Both the position numbers and the translations under genes were made by a program. A DNA stretch of 64,000 nt from Micromonospora sp. Llam0 (GTDB taxonomy: Bacteria; Actinomycetota; Actinomycetes; Mycobacteriales; Micromonosporaceae), in the NCBI RefSeq assembly GCF_003751085.1, contig NZ_RJJY01000001.1, positions 1,984,001-2,048,000 of the forward strand, in the 5' to 3' direction. Below, one piece after another: positions 8,679-16,784 of the stretch (within the stretch, counting starts at the first letter, position 1; each line of letters opens with the position of its first letter). The notes under the pieces were generated by a model. It saw only the letters and a program-made list of their open reading frames with translations, was not told where the DNA came from and made no database searches.

Positions 8679-9185
8679 GCGGGGGTGGCCGGTGACACGC
8701 CGGTGGCGGTGGTCGATGTCGCTGGGCCGGGTTGACAGCACCGGGGGTGGCCCGCGTACCGTCTTTGAGTCCTACCACGGGAAGCGGCTGTTGTTCGCTT
8801 CGTTTCTTCGTCCGCTGGCCGAGCGACTGTTGTCGCAGTGTGGTTGTGCCGCTCGTGGATCGCCACGGGTGGTGTCCGCATCGGCCAGGTCCAGTGGGCG
8901 AGGGTCGGCGAGGCGGCGCGAACCGGCCGCGACTTTCCGGTGTACGGGCAGGTGGTCGTGCGGGGCCAGTAGACAACGGTCCGTCGGGGGCAGCCAGTTC
9001 CCGGTTGGCCGGTCCGAAGGTCGCCGTACGGTCGTCCTGCCACATCGGCGGGGGAGGGGCCTGGGAGCGCGGGGCGCGGCCGATCGGCCGCGCCCCGATT
9101 TCTCGTTTGGCGGCTGATGCGTCGCCGGCTGTGGCTGTCGTCGTGGGATGGGCGGGATTGCCGGTAGCCTTCGTCGGACGGATCG
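8679..9185. other. 507-bp non-coding stretch between amidohydrolase and lnt
   Basis: No open frame here has convincing codon use or a recognisable motif on either strand. The only clear structure is the 26-bp perfect palindrome at 9071-9096, annotated separately. The stretch probably holds the lnt promoter. Confidence 0.6.
9071..9096 (+). terminator. strong 26-bp palindrome, terminator-like
   Basis: A perfect inverted repeat with 13-bp arms (GGGGCGCGGCCGA and its complement) and no unpaired loop, followed by GATTTCTCGTTT. It would form a very stable GC hairpin with a short T-containing tail, as in actinobacterial terminators. It lies nearly 400 bp after the amidohydrolase stop and 90 bp before lnt, so it may instead shield lnt from read-through. 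Confidence 0.6.
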
Positions 9186-10844
9186 GTGGCTGCCGTGGGT
9201 GGTGGCCTGGCGGGCGGGTGGGGCTTCGACGTGGCGACGGTGGATACGGCGGTGGCGCCGGAGCGGTCGCGGCCGGTAGCGGTCGCGGCGGTGGGTGGCC
9301 CGTTGGGGTTGCCGTGGGCGACCGGTCTGGCGGTGTTGGCGGGCGTGGCGCTGCTGGTGGCTTTTCCGCCGTACGGCTGGTGGTGGGCGGCCCCGGTGGG
9401 GGTGGCGGCGTTGTCGGTGGCGGTGCATCGGCGTCGGTTGCGGGCGGGTGCGGGTCTGGGGTTCGTGGCCGGGGTGGTGTTCTTCGCGCCGTTGCTGAGT
9501 TGGACGAATCTGCACACGGGCAGTTTGCCGTGGGTGCTGCTGTCGGGGTTGCAGGCCAGTTATCTGGCGCTGCTGGGTGCGGTGGCGGCGTTTGTGTCTC
9601 CGGTGGTGGATCGTCGCCGGGTGGTGCTGTGGCCGGTGGTGGCCGGGTTGTTGTGGGTGGGGCAGGAGGCGTTGCGGGGTCGGACGCCGTTCGGTGGGTT
9701 CCCGTGGGGGCGGTTGGCGTTCAGTCAGGGTGATTCGCCGGTGTTGTCGTGGGCGGCGGTGGGTGGGGCGCCGTTGGTGACGTTCGTGGTGGCGGTGGCC
9801 GGTGGGGTGTTGGCTGCGGGGGTGTGGCGTTCCTGGCGTTCGTGGCGGGGTTTGGCGCCGGTGGCCGGGGGTGTCGTGGTGGCGGTGCTGGTGCTGCTGG
9901 TGGGTGGGTTGGTGCCGGTGGGGGGCGGGTCGTCGGGTTCGGTGGTGGTGGCGCTGGTGCAGGGCAACGTGCCGCGGATGGGGTTGGATTTCAACGCTCA
10001 GCGGCGGGCTGTGTTGGACAACCATGTGCAGGGCACGGTCCGGTTGGCGCGGCAGGTGGCGGCCGGTGAGGTGCCGGCGCCGGATCTGGTGGTGTGGCCA
10101 GAGAACGCCAGCGACGTGGATCCGATGCGTGATGCGCGGGCGGCGGCGAGTATCGATGAGGCGGCGGCGGCTGTGGGGGTGCCGATCCTGGTGGGTGCGT
10201 TGGCGTACGGGCCCGGTGTCGGGGAGGTGCGCAACGTGAGTCTGGTGTGGGAGCCGGGTTCCGGTGGTGACGTCGAGCAGGTGTACGTGAAGCGGCATCC
10301 GGTGCCGTTCGCTGAGTATGTGCCGTTTCGGCGGTTGGCGCGGATGGTCACCGACCAGGTGGATCTGGTGCGGGCGGATTTCGTGGCCGGTTCGCAGCCG
10401 GGTGTGCTGCGGGTGGGTCCGGTGGCGGTCAGCGGCATCATCTGTTTCGAGGTGGCCTATGACGGGTTGGTCCGTGACACGGTGACCGGTGGTGCGCAGG
10501 TGTTGGCGGTTCAGACGAACAACGCGACGTTCAATGAGGCCGAGGCGGCGCAGCAGTTGGCGATGGTGCGGTTGCGGGCGGTGGAGCATGGTCGGGCCGG
10601 GTTGATGGCGTCGACCGTTGGCATATCGGCCTTTGTCGATCAGAATGGGCGGGTGTCGCAGCCGACCCGGTTCAACACGGCGGCCGCCGTGGTGAGTGAG
10701 CTCGAGCTCGGGGCGACGCGTACTCTTGCGACTCGGATGGGTTTCTGGCCCGAAGCGGTGCTGGTGGTGTTCGCCGGCGCGGTGCTGGTCGCCGCGGTGT
10801 GGCTGCGGCGGCGGGTGGTCAGTTCGGATACGGAGGTACGGTGA
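9186..10844 (+). CDS. lnt: apolipoprotein N-acyltransferase
   Basis: 552 residues. An N-terminal membrane domain of about six to eight spans (residues 45-245) is followed by a periplasmic nitrilase-fold domain. The catalytic triad is visible as E306 in WPEN, K369 in VKRHPVPFAEYVPFR and C420 in IICFE. A final transmembrane helix ends the protein near residue 535. The enzyme N-acylates the modified N-terminal Cys of lipoproteins. The stop overlaps the ppm1 start as GTGA, so the pair is translationally coupled. In Mycobacterium tuberculosis the two activities are fused in one polypeptide. The GTG at 9186 is the chosen start; a GTG at 9231 is possible. Confidence 0.93.
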   Translation: MAAVGGGLAGGWGFDVATVDTAVAPERSRPVAVAAVGGPLGLPWATGLAVLAGVALLVAFPPYGWWWAAPVGVAALSVAVHRRRLRAGAGLGFVAGVVFFAPLLSWTNLHTGSLPWVLLSGLQASYLALLGAVAAFVSPVVDRRRVVLWPVVAGLLWVGQEALRGRTPFGGFPWGRLAFSQGDSPVLSWAAVGGAPLVTFVVAVAGGVLAAGVWRSWRSWRGLAPVAGGVVVAVLVLLVGGLVPVGGGSSGSVVVALVQGNVPRMGLDFNAQRRAVLDNHVQGTVRLARQVAAGEVPAPDLVVWPENASDVDPMRDARAAASIDEAAAAVGVPILVGALAYGPGVGEVRNVSLVWEPGSGGDVEQVYVKRHPVPFAEYVPFRRLARMVTDQVDLVRADFVAGSQPGVLRVGPVAVSGIICFEVAYDGLVRDTVTGGAQVLAVQTNNATFNEAEAAQQLAMVRLRAVEHGRAGLMASTVGISAFVDQNGRVSQPTRFNTAAAVVSELELGATRTLATRMGFWPEAVLVVFAGAVLVAAVWLRRRVVSSDTEVR

Positions 10845-11644
10845 GCGAGGCGGTGTCGGCGGGCGGTGGCCCGGAGGGCTACCCGGGTGTCGGTCGGGTG
10901 CTGGTGGTCGTCCCCACCTACAACGAGGCGGAGAACGTACGTTTGATCACCGCCCGGATCCGCGACGCCGTGCCCCAGGTCGACGTGCTGATCGCCGACG
11001 ACAACTCGCCGGACGGAACCGGGGCGGTCGCCGATGAGCTGGCCGCCGCGGACGGTCAGGTGCATGTGCTGCACCGGCCGGGGAAGCAGGGTCTCGGCGC
11101 GGCCTACGTCGCCGGGTTCGGCTGGGCGCGGGAGCGCGGCTACGACGCGGTGGTCGAGATGGACGCCGACGGGTCGCATGCTCCGGAGCAGTTGCCGCAG
11201 CTGCTGGACGCGGCGCGGGACGCCGATGTGGTGATCGGTTCCCGGTGGGTGCCGGGCGGTGAGGTGGTGAACTGGCCCCGGCACCGGTGGGTGCTGTCGC
11301 AGGGGGCGAATCTGTACACCCGGTTGGCGTTGGGTATGCCGGTGCGGGACGCGACCGGTGGTTACCGGGTGTACCGGATCGCGGTGCTCGACAAGATCGA
11401 CTACGCGAGTGTGTCGTCGCAGGGCTATTCGTTCCAGGTGGAGCTGACCTGGCGGGCGCACCGTGAGGGGTTCCGCATCGTCGAGGTGCCGATCACGTTT
11501 GCGGAGCGGGAGCAGGGCGCGAGCAAGATGAGCGCGTCGATCGTGCGGGAGGCGTTGTGGCGGGTGACCGTCTGGGGGGTTCGGGCCCGCCGGGACGGGT
11601 TGACCGGTCGGCGTCGAGACACGGCGCCGGCGCGCTGGCCGTGA
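10841..11644 (+). CDS. ppm1: polyprenol monophosphomannose synthase
   Basis: 267 residues with a GT2 fold. VVVPTYNEAENV opens the Rossmann-like half, then IADDNSPDGTG and the metal-binding DAD motif in VVEMDADGSH (108-113), followed by DATGGYRVYR and QGYSFQVELTWRA. It transfers mannose from GDP-mannose to polyprenyl phosphate, the donor for extracytoplasmic mannosylation and lipoglycans. It lacks the C-terminal membrane domain of some homologues, consistent with membrane anchoring through the coupled Lnt. The GTG start sits inside the lnt stop codon, preceded by CGGAGG. Confidence 0.93.
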   Translation: MSEAVSAGGGPEGYPGVGRVLVVVPTYNEAENVRLITARIRDAVPQVDVLIADDNSPDGTGAVADELAAADGQVHVLHRPGKQGLGAAYVAGFGWARERGYDAVVEMDADGSHAPEQLPQLLDAARDADVVIGSRWVPGGEVVNWPRHRWVLSQGANLYTRLALGMPVRDATGGYRVYRIAVLDKIDYASVSSQGYSFQVELTWRAHREGFRIVEVPITFAEREQGASKMSASIVREALWRVTVWGVRARRDGLTGRRRDTAPARWP

Positions 11645-11700
11645 CGGCGGCGCGTGTCATGCTGGACAGGTGACGTGACGCCACGTTCGCAGGAGGTGAC

Positions 11701-12243
11701 ATGCGCCGGGGAGTGCGGTTGATCCCGTTGGCGTTGGCGGCCGGTCTGGTGCTGGAGGTCGCCGTTTTCCTGCTGATCGCCCATCAGATCGGCTACGGGT
11801 GGGCGTTGCTGCTGGTGCTGGCCGCTTCGCTGGCGGGTATGGCGCTGCTGCGTCGGGAAGGGATGCGTGCCTGGCGGAGTTTCCGGGCGGCGGCGCAGTC
11901 CGGTCGACCACCCGGCGAGCAGGTCAGTGACGGTCTGCTCGGGCTGGTCGCTGGCGTGTTGTTGGCGACGCCGGGGCTGGTCAGTGGCGTGTTCGGTGGT
12001 GTGTTGGCGGTGCCGCAGGTGCGGCGGGTGGTGCGGAGGCGGGTTCAGGTCGCCGCGGAGCGGCGGATGTCGTCGGCGGCGGCCGGGGAGATGTTCGGGC
12101 CGCGCCGGGTGCGGGTGTATCCGCCGCCGCCGTCGGCGGCGGACCGCCCGTCGGCGGGGTCTGCGGACGGTTCCGGTTCCGCACAGCAGGCCGCTGCGGC
12201 TGGTCCGACGATCGAAGGCGAGATCGTCGACCCGCCGCGGTGA
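11701..12243 (+). CDS. fxsA: FxsA family membrane protein
   Basis: 180 residues. Hydrophobic helices at about 5-25 and 30-48, then a third pair near 80-103, match the FxsA family, a small inner-membrane protein named for suppressing F exclusion of phage T7. The C-terminal 75 residues are a Pro/Ser-rich cytoplasmic tail with an EGEIVD motif common in actinobacterial members. AGGAGGTGAC gives a strong ribosome-binding site just before the ATG. Its role in actinobacteria is not known. Confidence 0.88.
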   Translation: MRRGVRLIPLALAAGLVLEVAVFLLIAHQIGYGWALLLVLAASLAGMALLRREGMRAWRSFRAAAQSGRPPGEQVSDGLLGLVAGVLLATPGLVSGVFGGVLAVPQVRRVVRRRVQVAAERRMSSAAAGEMFGPRRVRVYPPPPSAADRPSAGSADGSGSAQQAAAAGPTIEGEIVDPPR

Positions 12244-12269
12244 GCGGACACGCCGGCCGGGAGCGTGCC

Positions 12270-12306
12270 GACGCCCCTGACACCGGTGTACGGCGTCAGG
12301 GGCGTC
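12270..12306. terminator. bidirectional terminator between fxsA and rbpA
   Basis: Perfect 12-bp arms (GACGCCCCTGAC at 12270-12281 and GTCAGGGGCGTC at 12295-12306) enclose a 13-nt loop. It lies between two convergent genes, which fits a shared rho-independent-type terminator, although no long T run follows. Confidence 0.75.
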
Positions 12307-12349
12307 GGGTGTCTGGGCTACCCGCCGACGACCTCGCGGGGCTGGGCGG

Positions 12350-12691
12350 TCAGACGCCGCCGCGCCGGTTGCGGACCTCCTGCAGACGTTCGGCCAGGAT
12401 GTCCTCCAGTTCGGCGATCGACCGCCGTTCCAGGAGCATGTCCCAGTGGGTGCGCGGCGGCTTGGCCTTTTTCTGCTCCGGTTCGCTGCCGTCGACCAGC
12501 CGGGCGACGCTGCCGTCGAACTTGCATTCCCAGGTCACCGGCACCTCTGCGTCGACGGCGAACGGGACCTCGAACTGGTGGCCTTTGGCGCAGAGGTACT
12601 CGCGGGTCTGGCGCGGCGCGAGTTCCGTGTTGCGGTCGGACTCGTAGCTGACTGCTCCCAGACGGCTTCCGCGCAGCATGCGCTCGCCCAT
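12350..12691 (-). CDS. rbpA: RNA polymerase-binding protein RbpA
   Basis: 113 residues beginning MGERMLRGSRLGAVSYESDRN, the conserved RbpA N-terminal tail. A core barrel follows with Cys residues (CAKGHQFEVPF and WECKFDG), then a basic linker (EQKKAKPPRTHWDMLLERRS) and the sigma-interaction helix SIAELEDILAERL. RbpA stabilises RNA polymerase open complexes with the principal sigma factor and affects rifampicin tolerance. A SigR-like promoter is visible at 12732-12760. The gene is convergent with fxsA. Confidence 0.95.
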   Translation of the reverse strand: MGERMLRGSRLGAVSYESDRNTELAPRQTREYLCAKGHQFEVPFAVDAEVPVTWECKFDGSVARLVDGSEPEQKKAKPPRTHWDMLLERRSIAELEDILAERLQEVRNRRGGV

Positions 12692-12731
12692 GATCGGCTA
12701 TCCCCTCGGTCGTGGTGCTGGTCTTCAGGTG

Positions 12732-12760
12732 TAACGATGTGCACGGGGCGGGCGATTCCC
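12732..12760 (-). promoter_or_regulatory. SigR-like (disulfide-stress) promoter of rbpA
   Basis: On the minus strand GGGAAT (12755-12760) and CGTT (12733-12736) are separated by 18 nt, matching the SigR-type consensus GGGAAT-N18/19-GTT of actinobacteria. Transcription would begin about 30-35 nt upstream of the rbpA ATG at 12691. rbpA of Streptomyces is a known SigR target. Confidence 0.6.
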
Positions 12761-12934
12761 GCTGTCCGCGGGCGCTGCCTGGTAGCGGCAGGGCCCGCGC
12801 CCGGACGTGTGCGAGCGTATCCGGCCGATGCTCGCTGCTGCCGTGTCACCGGTGCGCGGACGCCGTCGCCGCCGGGGTGAAACATGGCGTTAACGAAGTC
12901 TGGCACATCGGTGACGATGTGGATGCGATGTAGG

Positions 12935-14074
12935 TCACTGTGCGGGCGCCGCCGGGGGGGTGTCGACCGGCCGGTGGGTGGTGCTGAGCGCTGCCAGCGC
13001 GGTGGCGAGGTCGCTGACCTGGCGGGACAGTTCCGTGACCCGGGCCTGGGCGTTGTCACGTTCGGTCCGGGCGGTGTCGAGCGCGGCGGCCAGCTCTGTC
13101 GCGGTGTGTCGGGCCTGGTCGGCGCGGGCGACGGCGGCGGTGGTCTGCGCGCGGGCGGTGTCGGTGTCGGCACGGGCGGTGTCGGCATCGTGCTGTGCCG
13201 CGTCGGCCCGCCGCTGCCACTGGTCGATGTCTGCGCGCGCCTGGTGCAGCGCCTCGAGCGCGGCGGCGGTTTCTGTGTGCGCCCGGGCGGCGTCTGCCCG
13301 GGCGGCCTCGGCTTGCGCGTCGGCCCGGTCGGCGCGGATGTCGGCCTGCCGGCGGTGGCCGTCGGCGGTGCGCGCGGCTTCGCCGGCGTCGGCTGCTGCG
13401 GCGGTGGCCGCTGCGGCCTCCCGGGTGAGTTCGTCGATGACGCGTCGGTCGTCGTCACGTTGCCGGGTCAGTTGGTCCAGTTGTTCGCGGACGGCGTCGC
13501 GGTCGTGTTCGGCCTGCCGCAGCAGTGCGTCGGCGGCGGCGGCCCGTTGCTGCGCGGCGGCCTGTTCCGTCTGTGCCTGCGCGGCCTGCTGGCGGGCTGC
13601 TGCGGCTTCGGCGATCGCGGCTTCGGCGCGTGTCTCGACGGTTTCGGCTCGGGCGGCGGCCTGCGCGGCGGTCTGTTGTGCCCGGGTGGCGGCTTCGGTG
13701 GCGGCTTCGGCTGTCTGCCGCGCGTCGTCGCGTTCGGCTTGGGCGGCGGCGAGGGTGGCGGCGGCTTCGGCCCGGACTTCGGCGACGCGTCGGTCGACGC
13801 CGGCCGGGGAGAGTTCGGCGTGCAGTGTCTCGGTGAGGGTGCCGACCATCTGGTCGAGGCGGTCGACGAGTTCCCAGCTGCGGGCGATCTGGCCGGCGAG
13901 GCCGGGGGCGTCGCGGCGGCGCATCCGGTTGGCGCGGGAGGCGCGTTGGCAGGCTCCGTCGTTGTCGCGGCAGTACCGGAAGGGGCGGCCGGCGGCTGCC
14001 CGTTGCGGTACGGGTGCGCCGCAGTGTGCGCAGGGCCGGGTGGCGGTCTCGGGGTCCGGCTGTGGGGTGTCCAT
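12935..14074 (-). CDS. zinc-finger plus long coiled-coil protein, unknown function
   Basis: 379 residues beginning MDTPQPDPETATRPCAHCG. Residues 15-40 hold a likely zinc site, CAHC followed by RYCRDNDGACQ. Residues 60-370 are Ala/Glu/Arg/Gln-rich heptad-like sequence, predicted to be one long coiled coil. No membrane span or enzymatic motif is present. The layout recalls KfrA- or cytoskeletal-type filament proteins, but the similarity is compositional only. The opposite strand has long glycine-rich open frames that are artefacts of this composition. The ATG at 14074 is the first Met before the zinc motif; the longer frame upstream looks non-coding. Confidence 0.7.
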   Translation of the reverse strand: MDTPQPDPETATRPCAHCGAPVPQRAAAGRPFRYCRDNDGACQRASRANRMRRRDAPGLAGQIARSWELVDRLDQMVGTLTETLHAELSPAGVDRRVAEVRAEAAATLAAAQAERDDARQTAEAATEAATRAQQTAAQAAARAETVETRAEAAIAEAAAARQQAAQAQTEQAAAQQRAAAADALLRQAEHDRDAVREQLDQLTRQRDDDRRVIDELTREAAAATAAAADAGEAARTADGHRRQADIRADRADAQAEAARADAARAHTETAAALEALHQARADIDQWQRRADAAQHDADTARADTDTARAQTTAAVARADQARHTATELAAALDTARTERDNAQARVTELSRQVSDLATALAALSTTHRPVDTPPAAPAQ

Positions 14075-14195
14075 CGCCGCCGAAGTGTAATTGCCGGGGT
14101 GGATCCGGACCGCTGCGGTGGTGGACGCGGCCGCTGCGCTGATCTGGTCGAGGGAGCTGACCGCCGGGGCGCTGTGGCCGGTTCCGGTCGCCTTC

Positions 14196-15344
14196 TTACG
14201 CGTGGTAGCCGTCGAGGCGGGACAGGACGTACAGCATGACTTCGTCTGGCCCGCCGCCGATCGACCATACGGGGCTGTCCCGGAAGTGCCGGGCGGTCCA
14301 CATCTCTTCCATGTACCCGACACCTCCGTGGAACTGCAGGCAGGTAGCGGAGATCTCGCGGGCCAGGCGGCCCACCTCAAGTTTCGCGACGGACGCGAAC
14401 CGGAGCACGTCCTCGCCTCGGATGTACGCATCCGCGGCTGCATAGTTGTAGTGCCGCAGAATGTCCAGCCGTGCGCTCAGCTCCGCGAGGGTGTAGTTGA
14501 TGTACTGGTTGTCGATCAAGGGCTTGCCATGGGCATGGCGGGTCTTCAGATAATCCGCAGTCCGGGTCAGGGCCGTCTCCATGCTGCCGACCGCGGCGTA
14601 ACACAACGCGAGGCGCTCGTTCTGAAATTGGCTCATCTGCTGGTAGAAGCCCAGGTTGATCTCGCCGATCGTGTTGCTGACCGGGACCCGCATGTCGGTG
14701 AATGTCAGCTCGGCGGTGTCGGAGGAGCGCATGCCGAGCTTGTCGAGCTTGCGGTGGACTTGGAAGCCAGGTGTGTCGGTAGGGACGACGATCTGCGTGA
14801 AGCTGCCATTTCCGGGCTCGTCGGACGTGCGGGCCAGCAGACAGATCCAGTCGGCCTGGATGCCGTTGGTGACATAGAGCTTCGAGCCGTTGATCACCCA
14901 GTTGTCGCCGTCGCGCACCGAGCGGGTGCGTATGGCGGCTACGTCGGATCCCGCATCGGGCTCGGTCACCGCGACAGAGCAGACCGCCTCGCCTTTGATC
15001 GCCGGGACCAGGTAATTGTGTTTGAGTTCCTCGCTGCCGAATTGGTGCAGGGACGGGGTCGCCATGTCTGTCTGGACGCCGATGCCCACAGCAACGCCAC
15101 AGGGGCCCACGCGGCCGAGCTCCTCGTGCAGGATCACCGTGAAGAGGTGGTCCGCGCCCTGGCCGCCGTACCTCTCGTCATACTCCACGCCGAGCAGGCC
15201 GAGTTGACCCATCTTCATGAACAGTTCGTGTGCGGGGAAGATTCCATTTGCCTCCCATTCCTCAGCGTACGGTCCGATTTCCTTTTCGGCGAAGTCGCGA
15301 ACCAGTTGACGAAAGGCATTGTGCTCGGCGGTGAAAGTTGCCAT
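14196..15344 (-). CDS. acyl-CoA dehydrogenase family protein in an NRPS-type cluster
   Basis: 382 residues with full family motifs: VAVTEPDAGSDVAAIRTRS, GSKLYVTNGIQADW, the KTRHAHGKPLID signature, LQFHGGVGYMEEM, and IGGGPDEVMLYVLSRL at the C-terminus. It is the last gene of the minus-strand run thioesterase, carrier protein, adenylation enzyme, FAD monooxygenase, dehydrogenase. In such settings related enzymes desaturate an aminoacyl or acyl thioester held on a carrier protein rather than a CoA ester. That role is inferred from context. 192 bp without a gene separate it from the FAD enzyme upstream. Confidence 0.88.
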   Translation of the reverse strand: MATFTAEHNAFRQLVRDFAEKEIGPYAEEWEANGIFPAHELFMKMGQLGLLGVEYDERYGGQGADHLFTVILHEELGRVGPCGVAVGIGVQTDMATPSLHQFGSEELKHNYLVPAIKGEAVCSVAVTEPDAGSDVAAIRTRSVRDGDNWVINGSKLYVTNGIQADWICLLARTSDEPGNGSFTQIVVPTDTPGFQVHRKLDKLGMRSSDTAELTFTDMRVPVSNTIGEINLGFYQQMSQFQNERLALCYAAVGSMETALTRTADYLKTRHAHGKPLIDNQYINYTLAELSARLDILRHYNYAAADAYIRGEDVLRFASVAKLEVGRLAREISATCLQFHGGVGYMEEMWTARHFRDSPVWSIGGGPDEVMLYVLSRLDGYHA

Positions 15345-15536
15345 TGTTCATCACTCCCGGATCGATCGAAGATCCACTTGACCTTGAGCCACGATTCGTT
15401 GACCTCGACAGCCACGGGTGCGAGGTCCCGTGATCGACAGCCAGCTTCCACGGCGACCGCAGGACGTTCTCCCTGTCCCGCCGATGTCCCGTACTACGCC
15501 TGGAGCTCGACGTGATCCGCGCGTCGCTGAGCGGCA

Positions 15537-16724
15537 TCACAGGAGGGCGAGCAGTTTGGGCGTGTAGAGCGCATCGATCGATGTGACTCCGGCTACCACG
15601 TCGAGGTAGATGCCGACGAGTTCCGGATCGGACTGCACGGCCCGCAGCAGGGCAAGCCGTTCCTCGTGGGCAGGGGCGAGCCGAGCGACGCCGAGCGTGG
15701 CTTGGTAGCCTGCGGCGAGTGTCGCGTCCCGGTCCCTGGCAAATCGAACCAGGGCCGCGTCGAGCTGCTCAGGGTCGCCGCCGAGTGTGCCTCCTACCTC
15801 GCGCACCAGGTTTTCCACCTGCAGGAAAGCGTCGCTCATGCCTCGCGCCGTGATGGAGTCCTTGTGGTGTCCGGCATCACCCACGAGTACCCATCCGGGC
15901 CCTGCCGCTTGCCGGAAGAAGTTTCGCTGGTCGCCGCTGCCGCTCAGACGCTCCACGGGCGTGCCGGCCCGCATCCGTTCGTACAGTGCCGGCGTGGTGG
16001 TGCGTATCTGCTCCTGGTAAGCGCGGCGTGCGTCGGCGCGGACCTCCTCGAAGCGGGATTGCGGGAAGTAGACCAGGACGAGGGTGGCGTCGTCGTTGGT
16101 GGGCACGGTCGCGACCCAGCTACCGGTCCGTTCGTACAGTTCCAGTTCGGCGGGGAGGTTCTGCCAGTACATGTAGTACGCGCAGGTCAGCAGCGGGTCC
16201 TGCACGCTGTGTGGGGCCTCCACCAGCTCGGCCACGGTGGAGCGCATACCGTCCGCGCCGATCACCAGACGCGCGTGTTCGGTGAAGCTCAGGCTTCCCT
16301 GCCGGCCCTCGACGCCGATGACCCGGCCCGCTCCGTCTCCCAGCAGGCCGGTCACCCGGCAGCGTTCACGATACTCGGCACCGGCCGTGGCGGCCGCGTC
16401 CACCAACAGGGCGTCCAGGACACGGCGCCGGGGGGCGAATTCCGTTGGCTGCCCCGACGCGCCCCGGGCGTACCCTTCGATGCGGATGTCGGCGACCTGG
16501 TAGGTCGTTCGCTGCAGTGGTGGGCAACCCGAGGCTCGGACCTGTTCCAGCAACCCCCAGCGGGCGAGTGCCGCGACTCCGGGCTGGTGGATGAGATGCG
16601 AGGAGAGGGTGTCGGAGCCATACGCCGACTTGTCGAGCACGAGTATCCGGTAGCCCGCTTGGGCCAGCAACATTGCGGTAGGTGCGCCAGCGCAGCGCGC
16701 CCCCACCACGATGGCGTCGTACAT
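15537..16724 (-). CDS. FAD-dependent monooxygenase/oxidoreductase of the mini cluster
   Basis: 395 residues. An N-terminal FAD-binding Rossmann fold reads VVGARCAGAPTAMLLAQAGYRILVLDKS, a GxRCAGxxxA variant of GxGxxG. LVIGADGMRS is the middle FAD contact, and VLVGDAGHHKDSITARGMSDAF is the second FAD (GD) motif. This variant is typical of geranylgeranyl-reductase-like or halogenase/hydroxylase-like enzymes from natural-product clusters. No tryptophan-halogenase WxWxIP motif is seen, so hydroxylation or dehydrogenation is likelier than halogenation. The substrate is plausibly the carrier-bound amino acid. The ATG at 16724 follows a GAGG about 7 nt upstream. Confidence 0.85.
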   Translation of the reverse strand: MYDAIVVGARCAGAPTAMLLAQAGYRILVLDKSAYGSDTLSSHLIHQPGVAALARWGLLEQVRASGCPPLQRTTYQVADIRIEGYARGASGQPTEFAPRRRVLDALLVDAAATAGAEYRERCRVTGLLGDGAGRVIGVEGRQGSLSFTEHARLVIGADGMRSTVAELVEAPHSVQDPLLTCAYYMYWQNLPAELELYERTGSWVATVPTNDDATLVLVYFPQSRFEEVRADARRAYQEQIRTTTPALYERMRAGTPVERLSGSGDQRNFFRQAAGPGWVLVGDAGHHKDSITARGMSDAFLQVENLVREVGGTLGGDPEQLDAALVRFARDRDATLAAGYQATLGVARLAPAHEERLALLRAVQSDPELVGIYLDVVAGVTSIDALYTPKLLALL

Positions 16725-16784
16725 GAGGATGCCTCATAACGGACGTTGGCGAGCCTGGCTCGGAGAGGGACAGAGAGAAGCGGA

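Noticed and set aside
8772..10589. 605-codon minus-strand frame
   Set aside because: Antisense to lnt, which has all catalytic residues; His/Arg/Pro-rich translation.
12884..14239. 451-codon glycine-rich plus-strand frame
   Set aside because: Mirror of the coiled-coil gene; the GGG/GCC periodicity arises from Ala/Arg codons on the minus strand.
15537..16724. flavin-dependent halogenase
   Set aside because: The conserved WxWxIP motif of tryptophan-type halogenases is absent; general FAD monooxygenase is safer.
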